DNA from: Calonectria ilicicola
Lineage: Eukaryota; Ascomycota; Sordariomycetes; Hypocreales; Nectriaceae
DNA: 64,000 nt
NCBI GenBank assembly: GCA_020809705.1
Contig: CP085827.1
Location: 3,038,001 to 3,102,000 of the forward strand
Direction: 5' to 3'
The notes under the pieces were generated by a model. That model saw nothing but the letters and a program-made list of their open reading frames with translations, made no database searches and was not told where the DNA came from. The position numbers and the translations under genes are program-made. Shown in pieces: positions 22,831 through 34,589 of the stretch. Each line of letters begins with the position of its first letter. The stretch's first letter is position 1.

Positions 22831-23902
22831 GAAAATTTCACAGAGGTATTTGCTTCTCCAAGTCCATGCTGGAGACCTGAATAGCATCAGAGCTCTGTCC
22901 GCGACGCGCTTCCGATCGCTACGCTGGCGTTCCCCACCTGTGGAGGTGAGCTGGCCAACTCATCTCTCGGATATGCACGCAGGGGCCACAATCGTCCGAA
23001 GATGCAAGATGTGTTGCAACATGCTGTTATGTGAACAAGACATGTCCCTGTCACTCAGCGCATCATGGCGACAAGCAGTGGAGTCCATCATCAATTGATG
23101 AAATTGAGTGGCTCTGGCAATGCTCTTCCGCAATGCGGAACCCGGCGCTAGGACCGGAAATGCGGCGGGAATCGGGAATCCCAGCGCTAAATTTCACAGA
23201 GAAAAGCAAGTAACGGGGAAAGCATGCGTGTCACCTCGGCGCTGAAGGTAACATTTCTTTTGTCGGGTTTCGTTGTTCAGCTGGCACATCACCTCATCTT
23301 GAACTGTCCTATGCGACACGTAATCTAATTACATTACCTGTAATGTAATGTTTTTATTCTGGATCAGACAAAGCTCGCCAACCTGAGTCTCAGGCGACGT
23401 TCAACAGTGAGCACTGCTGCAATTTGAGTTATTGTGGTTGGCGTTGTCGGAGAAAGCGTGTCAACCCCAATATACAGATTTGAATCTTATCTGACTGCAG
23501 AGAGCACCACTCATCGTTTGATTTGTGCTTGACAAGCGACAAAAAATTCATAAATAACCTTCAATCACTCATCCAGTCCCGCTGACCGTTGAAGTTTTGA
23601 GACTGTCCAAAACATCCGAAACTCAAAATCAAGGTGGTTGGGATGTGGACCCGTCTTATGCATTTGGACAAGGGATCAGATTTCGACAGCCGTAATAATC
23701 GTTTTGTACCCAGACAGAATGATTTTGTGTTTGCTGTGTTAACCTCCTCTTGGTTGAGCCCAAGATTTACCAAAATTGATGTGTCACTTATAGCTTATTA
23801 TGTAGGGGTCAATTACTATATATAAGATAATTCCAACATGCTGAAGTCGACCGGATCTAATCAGCCATACTTAGGCATTACCAAAACATCACCTACAGGT
23901 GC

Positions 23903-24149
23903 TCATGCCTGCTCAGTGGTTGCCCAGGTCAAGCGATCGGCTTTGGCTCTTGCATGAAAGTCTAGATTGGCATAGCGAATGAGGTTCAAGAGTCCTGTGA
24001 TAGTCGGCATTGCTATGGCACCAGCCATCACTGCGGACTGGCAATACATCAAAATATAAGCTGTAGCATTGTTCATTCGCCTCACTGCATATTTTATTTC
24101 AACTTTTGTAGCTCGGATGCTGGATGCGATTAGGCTCCAATGCCTCTGC
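23903..24149 (-). pseudogene. Possible orphan exon of a membrane protein
   Basis: An open minus frame follows a CTGTAG acceptor-like site and ends at a TGA. It reads RRMNNATAYILMYCQSAVMA and continues through GAIAMPTITGLLNLIRY, a plausible membrane segment followed by a charged tail. No start codon or preceding exon could be joined to it. It lies just downstream of the 496-residue membrane protein on the same strand and may be a remnant of a related gene or chance coding potential. Confidence 0.2.
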
Positions 24150-24286
24150 TACAGACCTTTGTACCACGAGACAAAAGAAGGTCAATAATCACTGTTTGCG
24201 ATGGCATTCCCTTCATCAATCTAACATCCCTAAAACGTGACAAATTTCTATGGCAATATTTTATATACATTGTTCTCAATTCGTTT

Positions 24287-25997
24287 TCAATCATTATTTT
24301 GTATCAGTCTCACGTCACTTTCATCTCCACTCGCGTCCTTCTTGTACATCCCTTCTGGTTTCACATCTTTTGGTATGTTTTCCATGTGAATGTGTTGGTA
24401 CTGACCAACCAAACACCCCTCACATGAATTTACCCGTGGATCCTGTGTAGATAACATCCATTCTGCTATCAAGTTCAAGATCTTCCAGGATGCCTGTAAA
24501 AACACCAAATCTGCTAGCAAAATAGCCAGGAGCATGGACCCATTGCTCTTCCTCTGTGGGACAGAACACATGTACTGAGCCACAATGGTGGAGTCCTTGC
24601 ACTCAAGCTCTCCCATTACAGGTTTGAATGCCTCATAGCTCTCATTGAGAAACTTCATCTTATCCGCGGACCATTCACCGGGCGCGAAAATACTGTCGTA
24701 ACGTCGAGGGGCTCCCATGTTTGGGCTATCTAGAACGCCTCCGGATTGTCGATTCATATCATCTGGCGCTAAGATTGCATACTGGAGGCTCTCCTCATCG
24801 AGGAGCAGATTTGGCGGTTTGCAGTTGCCAAGATCGACTGCGATGAGGGATTGCAAGATTCGTGCATGGTGGAGTCCTTCTAGCACTGGACTGGAGGCAA
24901 AGTACTAAATTTTAGGTATAGTGAGCACTTTCTTTCGCATGAAATTATCACTTGAATAGGTTTTTACTGACCTCCGGATGATCGTATAGGTAGGCTAGAG
25001 ATGTAATATCTAGCCCTTTGTTAGCTAATTGTTTTTATCGGCTGCATGTCCTTTACACATACTACCGCTCTGAATATAGCCATCTGACGAGATAAACCAG
25101 GCGCTCAAGTCAAAGAAGTCTATGGCCTTGATACTTGGATGTGTTAGCCTGAGGTGAGGTTATTCTAGGAGGTGGGGGAAATGGCATAAAACATACTCTT
25201 CTTGCGTATGGCTTCTAAAATACGAGATTCCACCACGATACCAATAGCTCGTATTCGGGGAGCCCGTTTCGGTTTGGGACATTGTGGCTAGGATGCCTGC
25301 AAAGTACGAGTTCAGTAGGCGTGTTCCCCACCAGGTGCTCGCATGTGTTTTGTAATCGTCTTCAATAACATAGTCATACACCTGATCGCTCTCTCCTGTA
25401 TATCCTACACTGAGTGTCAAGTTTACGAGCCCTGAATCGGAATGTATTGTGCATGAGGCTGTGGCCGATTCATCCGTGTTGATCCAAGAGAGCCACCATG
25501 TTTGTCTTGTCGCGGCATCAGCTCTGCGGAGGTTGACATCCAATCGAGTTAAGAAGCAATCGTGGAGGACGTTGTTCAGATACGGGATAGATGAAAGAGG
25601 TACCTGTCCCTCGGAGGTCTCATTGAAGAGGGTGATGGATTTGACCTCATATTTAAGGCTTTGGGTCGTGGTGAAGAAACGATCCCCAACAGACAACATC
25701 TTAGGCTGGCATTTTACATCGAGCCCATGTTCCCAGTTGAAAGGAACTTTCATGAACCAACTGAATGTGTTTGTCAGCTATTTTCCTCCGATAAAAGCTG
25801 ACTACGTACGGCGTTTTTGTTGTCATAGTGCCATTGGGATTATCTGTGTAGATTGTTTTGAGATAGAAACCACTAGATGCAAGGTTGATGAGCGAAAATA
25901 TGACTGTCAGTATAGCGGCGCCCATCAGTGTCACCGGAGTGAACCATCTGAATGGGTACGGCCTCGTGATCGGGTAGTGAAACCATGAGGCATACAT
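24287..25997 (-). CDS. Fungal membrane protein of unknown function with two predicted TM segments
   Basis: Five exons on the minus strand: 25997-25810, 25760-25197, 25148-25066, 25009-24972 and 24904-24287; all junctions are GT..AG and the phases agree, giving 496 residues. An N-terminal helix (PVTLMGAAILTVIFSLINLA, about 22-41) is followed by a large, probably lumenal or extracellular region with N-glycosylation sequons (NETS, NLT, NTSY) and several Cys. A second helix (MLLAILLADLVFLQASWKIL) near the C-terminus is followed by a polar tail. This is the layout of a fungus-specific family of unknown role often seen in accessory regions. I do not recognise a catalytic motif. Confidence 0.65.
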
Positions 25998-26774
25998 GGC
26001 TTCTGGCCGCGAACAAGATCAATAAGCTTGATCAACGGCCCATTTAGTGGAGTGCTTGGATTTTTATTTAAGAGCCCTTCCCTTCCAGGCTGTTACAATC
26101 TAGCAGTTTGATGGTGGTAGTGCAAAATGTCGCACTACAGGGGTAGCCGCGCGCGCTATGCTAGTGCTATCGCACACAGCCACGGGCTAGTACAGGCCAT
26201 GACTGGCCGGGGAGAAGCACCGCGCGCCTATGTACACATGGCGATTTCCCCTTCTTCACTAGAGCAGGGCTGAACTATGCTTATCTTAGCCTAAAGGTAG
26301 ACCATGATAGGGCGGCTTAATTTTTGCATCTGGTTTTACGTTCAACAGACTGAAGAGGTTGGGTGAACTAAGGCGGGGGATGAGAATTTGTCAGCGATTT
26401 ATCCGATGCCGGCATTCTATAAATACCAATCTTCAGGCACCTGATGTTTCGCAACAGGGGAATTACAGAGAGGCTCATCAGAGCGCTAACTCACCTTGCC
26501 TTAGTGCTTACAGTGCCCCTTGCCCTGGCCACTCGCGATGCACCATTTTAGGTTTTGAAGGGCTGAATGATTGCCAAGCGAATGGCAGGCTGCGGAAGAA
26601 ACCTTCCTGCTTTTAAGCGAAGCAATTTTGGGGGCCAGTTTGCGGGTCGCTGGGGTTAAAGACTTCAACATTTTCGTCACATCGGTTACAGCAAGTGGGA
26701 GGATTCAAGACCCTTTCAATTCTGATTGGATAGCTCACGTATCATCTTGACCATACAAAAAGCTTTCCTTATTT
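25998..26774. other. Intergenic spacer
   Basis: Contains the promoter of the membrane protein. A GTAGTGC/GCACTAC inverted repeat with 8-base loop lies at 26117-26138, followed by a GC-rich GCGCGCGC tract. No gene seen. Confidence 0.45.
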
Positions 26775-28745
26775 CTAAACCGGGACAAGTCGAGGAATAT
26801 TGCTGTAGTATGGCACAACTACCACACTGTCGTTGCCTACCTCGGGCATTCCAAGCATCGCTTTGGTGGTTGGGTGAGTGGGCTTCTCGCTGATGAGAAG
26901 CTCGATCATTTTAGCTCCCTCACTTCCCTTAAGTAGCTGGCTCACCTTGGGCCCGATCTCAGCCAGTTCTTGTAATCGCACAGCAGCATTGCCGAGGCCT
27001 TTAGCGACAGTGTCGTAGTGTGCAGACGTTCCCAGCTTCGTGACAGGTCGAGCAGACTGTGTTTTCCCGTAAAACAAGTCTTGTCCGTTAATGCTCATTC
27101 CCCAAACGTGGTTATTGGCGACCACGGTGAGAATGTTCAGGCCGAACCGATGATAGGTATCCAACTCCATGAGATGGAAACCGCTACTGCCGTCTCCCTG
27201 AATATTGACCACCATCTTCTCTCCTTGACTGGCAATAGCAGCTCCCAGACTATACCCAAAGCCGTTCCCGAGGAATCCAAGGTAGCCGGTAGATGAAATG
27301 ACAGCGTATGGCTTTGCATATGCTGATACCTGTCCCGCCCATAGAGCTGCTTCGCCGCCATCAGTAATGATGATAGAATCCGGCGCAACTTCACCAATAG
27401 TTTGGAAGAGGGCTTTGAATCCGTGGTATGGGTGCATGTTTCCGTTTCCATCGGTAGGTATCTCGCTATCCATCTCCTCCCGAGACTTCAGGCCTTTGAG
27501 AGTGGCAACATCGTCGAGCCATTCTTGCGAAGCTTGTCTGGTAGTAGCAACTTTGTTAACGGCCTTGAGATACTGCCCGACATCAGACGTTACTCCAAGC
27601 TCAACTGGCAATACTCGGCCAATTTCGCTAGAGTCAGTATCCACCTGAATAATTTTAGCCGAAGGCGGGATTATCGCACCACTCCGATCCCCCAGAAACA
27701 GGCCAGTTCGAGCGCCCAAAAGTATTAAAACGTCCGGCACCTCCTTCTGGAGCATAGGAAGGATAGCTAGGTTTTTTGCGAATCCAGCATTAAGTGGATG
27801 ATCGTGAGGAAGCGGGGCAGTGTACTTGGGGCTTGCAAAGACAGGAATCTGCAACCTCTGGGCAAAGATTTCCAGCTCACTTGCAGCACCTTCGGAGATC
27901 CATACTCCCGTGCCTGTAATAATGGCTGGGCGCTTGGCAGCCTGGATGATCTTGAGTGTTTGATCTATCGCATCTTGATGCGGCCCTGGGGCAAGGGGTA
28001 GTGGTGAGCCAAGAGAACCCCAAGAAATGGAAGCCTCGTGAACAGGAGAGAACAGGACGTCAATGGGGAAATCGATGAGCACAGGTCCTGGGGCTCCAGA
28101 AGAAGCCACTCGGGTAGCGTACGAAACGATACGTGGAATTTCTTCGGCATTTGTGACACGATGGGCAAATTTGGTCAGTGGTGTCGCTGCGACGACCTGG
28201 TCAACGGTGCCTTGTAGACAATTGGTTTCCTGATCTCGGAGAGGGACCGATGATGTGATTACCAGGATGTTGCTGCGGTCTCCAAGGGCTGTTGCCAAGC
28301 CGGGGACACCATTAGAAAACCTTCACACCGAGTTACTAATTGGTCCATAATTCGAATGCATCAAACTCACCCGCTATTCGCCGTTATAAAGCACACGCCG
28401 GTTTTTGCGGCAATTTTCGAGTAACCTTCTGCCGCCTGTACTGCCACAGTCTCGTGTCGCGTATCGACCAATTTAATGCCCCAGTTTTCGCATCCCATCA
28501 GAAACGCATCCAGGTGGCCACCTAGGATAAATCAAGCGTCAGTCTTCATATCCAGATATCAATATTCACGCAATTTTACGTAAATCCAAGAAGGACAAGC
28601 CTGATAAGCATCAACCCGAAAGATACATACCATGAACTCCGAATGCGACTTCAACTCCCAACTTCAAAAGAGACTGGGCCAGCAGGTCTCCTCCATTTAA
28701 CTCGCGCCCGTGGGGCTTTTGCAGGGTTACGTCTCCACCACCCAT
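26775..28745 (-). CDS. Thiamine-diphosphate-dependent enzyme (acetolactate synthase / benzaldehyde lyase-like)
   Basis: Three minus-strand exons, 28745-28631, 28521-28371 and 28320-26775, give 603 residues. The three family domains are complete: an N-terminal Pyr domain with the activating glutamate in VDTRHETVAVQAAEGYSK (about residue 62), a middle TPP_enzyme_M domain (PAIITGTGVW; LLGARTGLFLGDRSG), and a C-terminal PP domain with the diphosphate motif GDGSSGFHLMELD.. closing at VVANN (about 460). Family members make or break C-C bonds next to a carbonyl. Acetolactate synthase for branched-chain amino acids would carry a mitochondrial leader, which is absent, so a specialised lyase, ligase or decarboxylase is likelier. 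There is no PTS1. It is divergent from the SDR at 29430 and likely works with it. Confidence 0.82.
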
Positions 28746-29429
28746 ATTTCGTTCCGAAGTTGGTCGTATTGGTCAAAGATTGTATAGAGATAGCGCTAAC
28801 GATAGGTTGTATATATGATCGCCCGCGCCGCGCAATTGAGCCAACGTGGGAGTTAGAAACCATCCGTCATAATATAGCGAAGCAAGCCTCATCTTATTGT
28901 TGTCATAGATTTCGAGCGTAACAGGAATTTCTACCTCGGCAGCAAATTATCCCCGCATTACCGTACCCAATACGGTACCCCGCATGCCAAGTAGGTGCAG
29001 ATCCCACCATCACGGGGGCCAATTCTAAGACATTACGACGCTCTCAGAACTTTTGCTCGTACAATGGCATACAATGATTCATGTACCCCCGGTTCTTCTT
29101 ATCCGTCCAGTCAGATTTCTCACACTCACAGGTCACATGCATCCCAGCTGTCAAATCGGCCAAAAGGAGCTGCCGACATAGTACTGTGGAACCTTGTAGG
29201 ACTGCTATTTGTCAAGGAAACCCTATTGTATTTGTGTGCTTGTGGCACAGTTTATTGATACTGCGAGTATGAAATAGCGGGACTGACACGCATGTTACCC
29301 AAGAAAAACTATATTAATTTAGCCGTGGTAGAAAGGTTTCAATTCTAATCCATTTTCTGGTGAACACTACACCTCCCTTCCAATATCCATAATTCTTATC
29401 ACACTCAATACTGCACATTCTTATTCAAG
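28746..29429. promoter_or_regulatory. Divergent promoter region of the TPP enzyme and the SDR
   Basis: A 684-bp head-to-head spacer. It contains a perfect 7-5-7 inverted repeat, TACCGTA-CCCAA-TACGGTA (28959-28977), giving CCG-N9-CGG, the symmetry used by Zn2Cys6 regulators. No gene seen. Confidence 0.5.
28959..28977. promoter_or_regulatory. CCG-N9-CGG inverted repeat, candidate Zn2Cys6 operator
   Basis: Arms 28959-28965 and 28971-28977 are exact reverse complements. It lies 214 bp upstream of the TPP enzyme ATG and 453 bp upstream of the SDR ATG. The left arm with its flank (GCATTACCGT, 28955-28964) recurs in the MFS promoter at 32803-32812. Binding by the cluster regulator at 34590 is inference. 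Confidence 0.4.
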
Positions 29430-30627
29430 ATGACGGAATTCTTTGTTTCAGATTCTGACTTGGACTGTCTGAAGGGACAGGTTATCCTAGTTACAGGTTC
29501 GGCCCCCTTGTCTCGTATCGAATGAAAAAGCCGGATCAAAACTCTAACGTTCAATTTATGCAGGTGCATCATCTGGTATTGGTCTGGCAACGGTTAAATT
29601 GCTCCGGTCGCACGGTGCAAATGTAGTTTGTGGTGATATCAACCCACTCCCGGCTGAGCTGGGCTCAGATGAAGGTGTTCTCTTCCAAAAGCTCGATGTC
29701 ACCGATTGGGAAAATCTAAGAGATTTCTTCAAAACTGCAAAGGAGACGTTCGGAAAGATTGACCATCTCTTCGCTAATGCTGGTAAGACGCTTTTTTGCC
29801 TATTTGCTGAAAAAAATGCCATTGTTCGTGGCATTCATCGTTCACATTTTGATGCATCGGCTAACTTGGGGACCCACTAGGAGTTGCTACCAGGGCCACA
29901 TACTTGGAGGACTCGCTCGACGAAAATGGGGATCTGGTTGAGCCTAACCACAGTGTCCTAGACATTAACCTAAAGTCTGTCGTTAACACTACGGTGTTGG
30001 CGATTCATTACATGCGTAAACAAGAGACTGGGGGCAGCATCGTACTTACTGCTTCATCTTCTAGTACGTCCTAGAAAGGACTCAATGGCTGTATTTTGGG
30101 CTAACAGCTTACAGGCATCCAACGCTACTGGAGCCCTGACTACGGTGAGAATCCCCCAATCAACCCACCATGATAAGACTCGCGATATTTCTTTCAGTCC
30201 AGTCGTGTCAATTTACTGACTGTTTACCCATTTCGCAGCAACTGCAAAGCACGGCGTCCTTGGCCTCCTTCGCTCCTTGACACTACAGGGTCTTCCGCAC
30301 CCAGCTATTCGCATTAATGCCATAGCTCCTAGCTGGACACGGACTGGACTAGTCAATCCTGCTGCAGTCAGCGTCTTGTCAAACCTTAATGCTACTCTGC
30401 AAGGCCCCGAGATAGCCGCAAAGAGTGCTGCCATCTGTATGGCAGACGATGGCAGCAACCTTGATAAACGGCCTCGAAGACATGGCCAGTTGATCTTCAC
30501 CGCTGGTGGAAGATACGCAGAGATTGAAAAGGACATTCTGGAGAGTACTAAGAACATCATTTCTCCTTACGAGGGCGTGAGCATGACCCAACTATGGGAT
30601 GGCATCCGAACCCCGCGTGGCTTCTAG
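29430..30627 (+). CDS. Short-chain dehydrogenase/reductase
   Basis: Five exons: 29430-29496, 29564-29782, 29881-30063, 30115-30144 and 30239-30627, giving 295 residues. Rossmann start VILVTGASSGIGLATVKLL matches the TGxxxGIG cofactor motif. DINPLP after the second strand suggests NAD preference, since the Asp is typical for it. LFANAG replaces the usual NNAG. The catalytic serine lies in VLTASSS, and Tyr-x-x-x-Lys is DYATAKHG, restored across the exon 4-5 junction. The product probably oxidises or reduces a carbonyl or alcohol made or used by the TPP enzyme encoded divergently. Substrate unknown. The fourth exon is only 30 bases. Confidence 0.82.
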
Positions 30628-30884
30628 TGCTGCTTACTCTTCTCAGCACTAAGTAGGCGAAGTACCAATATGTTGCATGTTAAGATCTTGAATGATGGAT
30701 TCGTGAAGTCATTTCTATATTATTTTCAGATTACAGTTTGTTCGCCCCACAGTGAATATTTTTGAAGTGCACCAAAAGACAGCTACCGGTAGAAATCGAG
30801 AATCCAACACTACCTAGTCTTCAAATCAAATTTTTTACTATGTACAGAAAACAAAAAACGCCCTTTTCCATTTATCTAATTGCG

Positions 30885-32606
30885 CTATACGTTATGCTTA
30901 CTCCATTCTCCCTTTGCTCGGATCCTCTTACCCCACGCAAAGAATAGAAATGGCACAGGAATCAGTACTGCCGCAATACATCCAAAAATTGTAGTCCCCC
31001 AGGCCACACCAATTCTGTGATACATAGGAATTACAAAAAGAGGAAATGCCCCAGCCATCATTGAGCGCAGAAACGTATTGGCAGCGACGGCGCTTGCGCT
31101 GAATTTGGTGAACGTGTCGATGAGGTAACTCAGGGCAGATTGGAAAATGGTGGTGAATCCAAGTCCCGTGAGTCCAATACCAATAATGGATGGCCAAAAG
31201 TTAGTGTCCTTGTTTGAGGTCCCTGCTCTTGTCAGTTTATCTAGATGGAAACGGATGGAGTCAAACACAACTCACATCCAAAGAGAAATAGACCACCAGT
31301 AAAGGCAAAGCCGCCAATCATCATGGGCGGTAGCCTCGCTTCAGGAACAACTTTGAATCCGTTTTCTTTCAACTTTTGGCGATAATATTTGTTGTTGTAG
31401 ATATTTATTGCCGCTGCAAGGAGAATTCCGAGAAACAGTGCAATAAAAGGCAAGTTGCTTACCACGGGTCCCCAGTGGCGGACCTCTCGAAATTCGATCG
31501 AAAAACTTTCAAGATTGGCATAGAGAATACCTTATACCAATTAGCAAAAGATCATTACATGTATCATTACAATCTTACCATATACAAACGAGGCATAAAG
31601 TGACATGAGGAAGCATATGGGAGTTCCTAACATTTGGAATGGTCGGACAAAATATTTTTGGCTCAGCTCTTTAAAAGACACCTCCCATTCTTCATGCTAT
31701 TCAAGGATTGTAAGTATCTCAATGAAAAAGGACAAGGATACGTATTCTGTCTTACCTTGGCATGAAGAGCCCAGTTTTTAGTTGTGAGCCGGAGTTTGCG
31801 AGCTTTATGCGTGAGTAAAACTGGCTCGTAACTTTCATCCAAAACCAATACGTCGATGATCAATTGGGCTATCATCACTATTCCAGTCAAATATTCCGTC
31901 CATCGCCATCCAAGATCGCTGGATGTGAAGGCACTTCCAATGATTGGGCCCATAGTCGGCCCGCCAACAATAGTGACTCCGTAAACAACGATGGCATTGC
32001 CGCGCTGTTGGGGAGCCCATATGTCAGCCAGTACACCACCTGTGTTAGATATGGGAGCACTCCCAAACAACCCAGCAAAGAATCTAGTGATGAGTATTGT
32101 TTGAATATCCTTTGCTGTCGCTGTTCCAAAGGAGAGTACGGCGGCGATGAAGTAGGGCTTACACAACATTAGCAAAATTTTACAAGTTGATTCTGGAGGG
32201 CTATGAGACTTACAAGAGCCACCACCCATTTTCGACCATAGATCTCGCTCAAGGGTGCCCATATTAATGGTCCTAATCCAAAGCCAAATACCATAAGACT
32301 GATACCGGAGGCAGAAACCTCGGTGCTGACTTTGAACTCCTCTGATATGGGATCGATGGCAGCCGAGTACACCGCCGAGGCGAAGGTAATCCAACATGTT
32401 GTCAACCCATACAAAACTGTGGTAATGACCTTTTTGCGAAATGGCCAATTCATAGGGCGATAAGGGTCTTCTGGCCCATCGAAATCCACGAGGTCATTTA
32501 AGGGTCGTTTTTGGTCGTCCATGTCTGGTGTTGCGCAACTGTGGGGGTGATGGTTGAGGGTCTGGTTTGAATCCACACTCGGGGGATTCACAACATTTTT
32601 CGTCAT
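30885..32606 (-). CDS. MFS transporter, DHA1 (TPO/FLU1-like drug-polyamine exporter) family
   Basis: Five minus-strand exons: 32606-32214, 32157-31756, 31696-31579, 31530-31276 and 31222-30885; all junctions are phase-consistent, 501 residues. An in-frame ATG at 32682-32684 could add 26 residues; the ATG at 32604-32606 gives the usual polar N-terminus. After DPYRPMNWPFRKKVITTVLY, the typical DHA1 entry into helix 1, there are about 12 helices with the family motifs LIWAPLSEIYGRKW (motif A) and FFAGLFGSAPISNTGGVLAD. Such proteins export toxic compounds, polyamines or secondary metabolites by proton antiport. It sits in the putative TPP/SDR cluster and may export its product or protect from its substrate. 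Confidence 0.8.
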
Positions 32607-33295
32607 GGCCGCGAGAATCCTCATTAAAAGGCAACTATGGCCATGAAATTGGAATGATGAGAGATTGAAATTTATAGATACCATTGAAATGTTAAACCTG
32701 TTTTTGTGTTGTTTTTTTGCTTCCCCATGTACGCGCGCGACCCCCCCGGGCCCACTACGGGGCTGTCGGACAGGCTTATGCGAGACCGAGTTGCGGATAT
32801 CGGCATTACCGTCGGTTTGTGGTGCTTTCGGACACGCACTGACACCTCCATCCGGGATTCTAAATTAGATTTAGAGAAAATTCTAATTGTTTTTCATTAG
32901 AAACTCGACTCGCGTCGACTCTAACATTAATTATTTGAGCTAAAAGCCGACGGAAACGCGTGCGACATCCCAAACAGCCAGCGATTTGACCCTACAGACC
33001 TCAGACCGAGGACTCTACGTGGATGCGTTAATGTTACTCACAATGGGAAATGACCTTCAAATCTTAAAAAAAGAAAGAAAATTAAAAAAAAAAAAAAAAG
33101 TGGCCACATTTTGTATCCCTGTTGGTATTTGATTACCGTAGAAATCTTTGGTGAATTCTAAATTCTAGTCTATTTTATGTGTAAAACCTACAAACTTCAG
33201 TCAACAGAAGAGAGAAGCGCCTAATTAAACCAAGTCCAGAATTTTATTCTATAGTTACAAATCTTTAACAACCAGATAAGCCGACTTCTCTTCCA
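32607..33295. other. MFS promoter region
   Basis: No gene seen. It holds several CGG/CCG triplets (32760-32830), the GCATTACCGT 10-mer shared with the TPP/SDR promoter (32803-32812) and an A-tract near 33065-33100. Confidence 0.45.
32803..32812 (+). promoter_or_regulatory. 10-mer shared with the TPP/SDR divergent promoter
   Basis: GCATTACCGT followed by CGG (ACCGTCGG), about 200 bp upstream of the MFS ATG. The identical 10-mer forms the left side of the inverted repeat at 28959-28977. Confidence 0.35.
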
Positions 33296-34160
33296 TTATA
33301 AGGTTGCAATATACCCTTCAGATTCTTCAAAATCTTCAGTCTTCAAAGCCACGGAAGCTCTTTGGTTCAGTTGGCTCAGATATGCTTGCCAACCAATGGC
33401 GACAAACCCCGAGAATATATTTTGGAACTGTGGTGGGATAAAGGTGAAGCTGATTAAAGACACACCAGTCCACACTTTGACGGCATTTATAGTGCTGGTT
33501 AAGAGCGTCTTTCTCAGGCGCTCCAAGGTCTTTTCGAAAGAATCACCGGAAAGCAAAGATTGCATGCCGAAAAAATAGATGTTGAAAATGGGTGTGAATA
33601 CCAGTTGATGGACAAAAACTCTCGTGAGAACAGAGAGGGTTCTTGACTTGAATTTGAAACTATTTTGAAGTAGCATGAACCTATGGCATGCGTCAGTATT
33701 ATGGTTTCTGGACAAGGAGTAATTTTGTGCATGCAAACCATTTATATGTTGGGATGCTCGCCACCACACCAACAGTGAGATGACGCGTGGTTCTCCAAGG
33801 ATCAAACGCCGGTACAATGGAACTTTTCAGTGTTTCGACTCCAACCTGGGATTCCTTCGCATCTTGTTCACGTTTCGGAGGAAAGAGAAGCTGGGCACTC
33901 AAATCCCCACACAACCAAATGACCAGGATGCTTGAGACTTGAGCCGTATATGGCCGCTTGGCCTGAAAGCGGGTGTAGCGACCAGCCAGCGCACCAATCC
34001 TACTTTTCTCAAATATCTGGTATGCTGTCGCAGACCATTTTTTTGGGCCTGAATTGGTTGATGAGGATCGTAACTGTCCAATTGAAGGTTTGGCGCCAGC
34101 TTTGAATGGGTGTGCTACCATGGCTGGTATGTGCACGCGAGTGGAAATCCGCGCAGCCAT
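33296..34160 (-). CDS. Mpv17/PMP22 family membrane protein
   Basis: Two minus-strand exons, 34160-33739 and 33680-33296, give 268 residues; the intron starts GTTTGC, a weaker donor, but the phase fits exactly. The core matches the family: RYTRFQAKRPYTAQVSSILV near residue 64, a GDLSAQ motif, PWRTTRHLTVGVVASIPTYKW and the C-terminal VWTGVSLISFTFIPPQFQ block, where the usual WPxxQxxNF is altered. A basic Ser/Arg-rich N-terminus before the core suggests mitochondrial import, as for Sym1/Mpv17; PMP22 relatives are peroxisomal. Family members are small channels of inner mitochondrial or peroxisomal membranes. It is divergent from the Zn2Cys6 gene, and clusters with such genes often include an Mpv17 member of unclear purpose. 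Confidence 0.78.
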
Positions 34161-34589
34161 GACTTGGGTTACGAATTGATCCCCAAAAGGTAGATCAAGC
34201 CGCTCATTAGCAGTCTTTGATACAGACAATGGTTAAATTTGACGCAGGGCTGAGCAGTTCCAAGGTCACCGGAATCTTCGGGATGACGCATCGCGATCTT
34301 GGATCTCGGAGCCGGTGCCGTAGCGTCGGAGGCGCATAAGCTTACCCGCGGCCGTCCCTTGTCCATCCCCATATTTTTAGAGCCATTGTATTGGCTCAGC
34401 CATTTCCAGCGTGATGATGGCGGCGAAGCCAACGTTGTCATTCCAGTGCTGGACCTCCGTGGCATTGTTGTCATGACCTTGCTCATCCTATCCGTCTATC
34501 TCCAGTTTTGTCTTAAGCCGCCTCGTGTTTCACGCCCTCGGCTTCAACGCTTTTTGTATCTCAACGGAATTGCCATCTTAAATACAACC
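34161..34589. promoter_or_regulatory. Divergent promoter of the Mpv17-like and Zn2Cys6 genes
   Basis: 429-bp head-to-head spacer rich in CGG/CCG triplets (for example 34268-34332). Co-regulation of the two genes is inferred from this layout. Confidence 0.4.

Larger units (their letters stand above)
22697..24286. other. Intergenic spacer with a possible coding remnant
   Basis: Holds the promoter of the 72-residue gene and, at its right end, the possible exon remnant at 23903-24149. Otherwise no gene or repeat seen. Confidence 0.45.

Noticed and set aside
26117..26138. GTAGTGC/GCACTAC hairpin as a terminator or element end
   Set aside because: Short arms, no second copy and no associated gene end at the right place.
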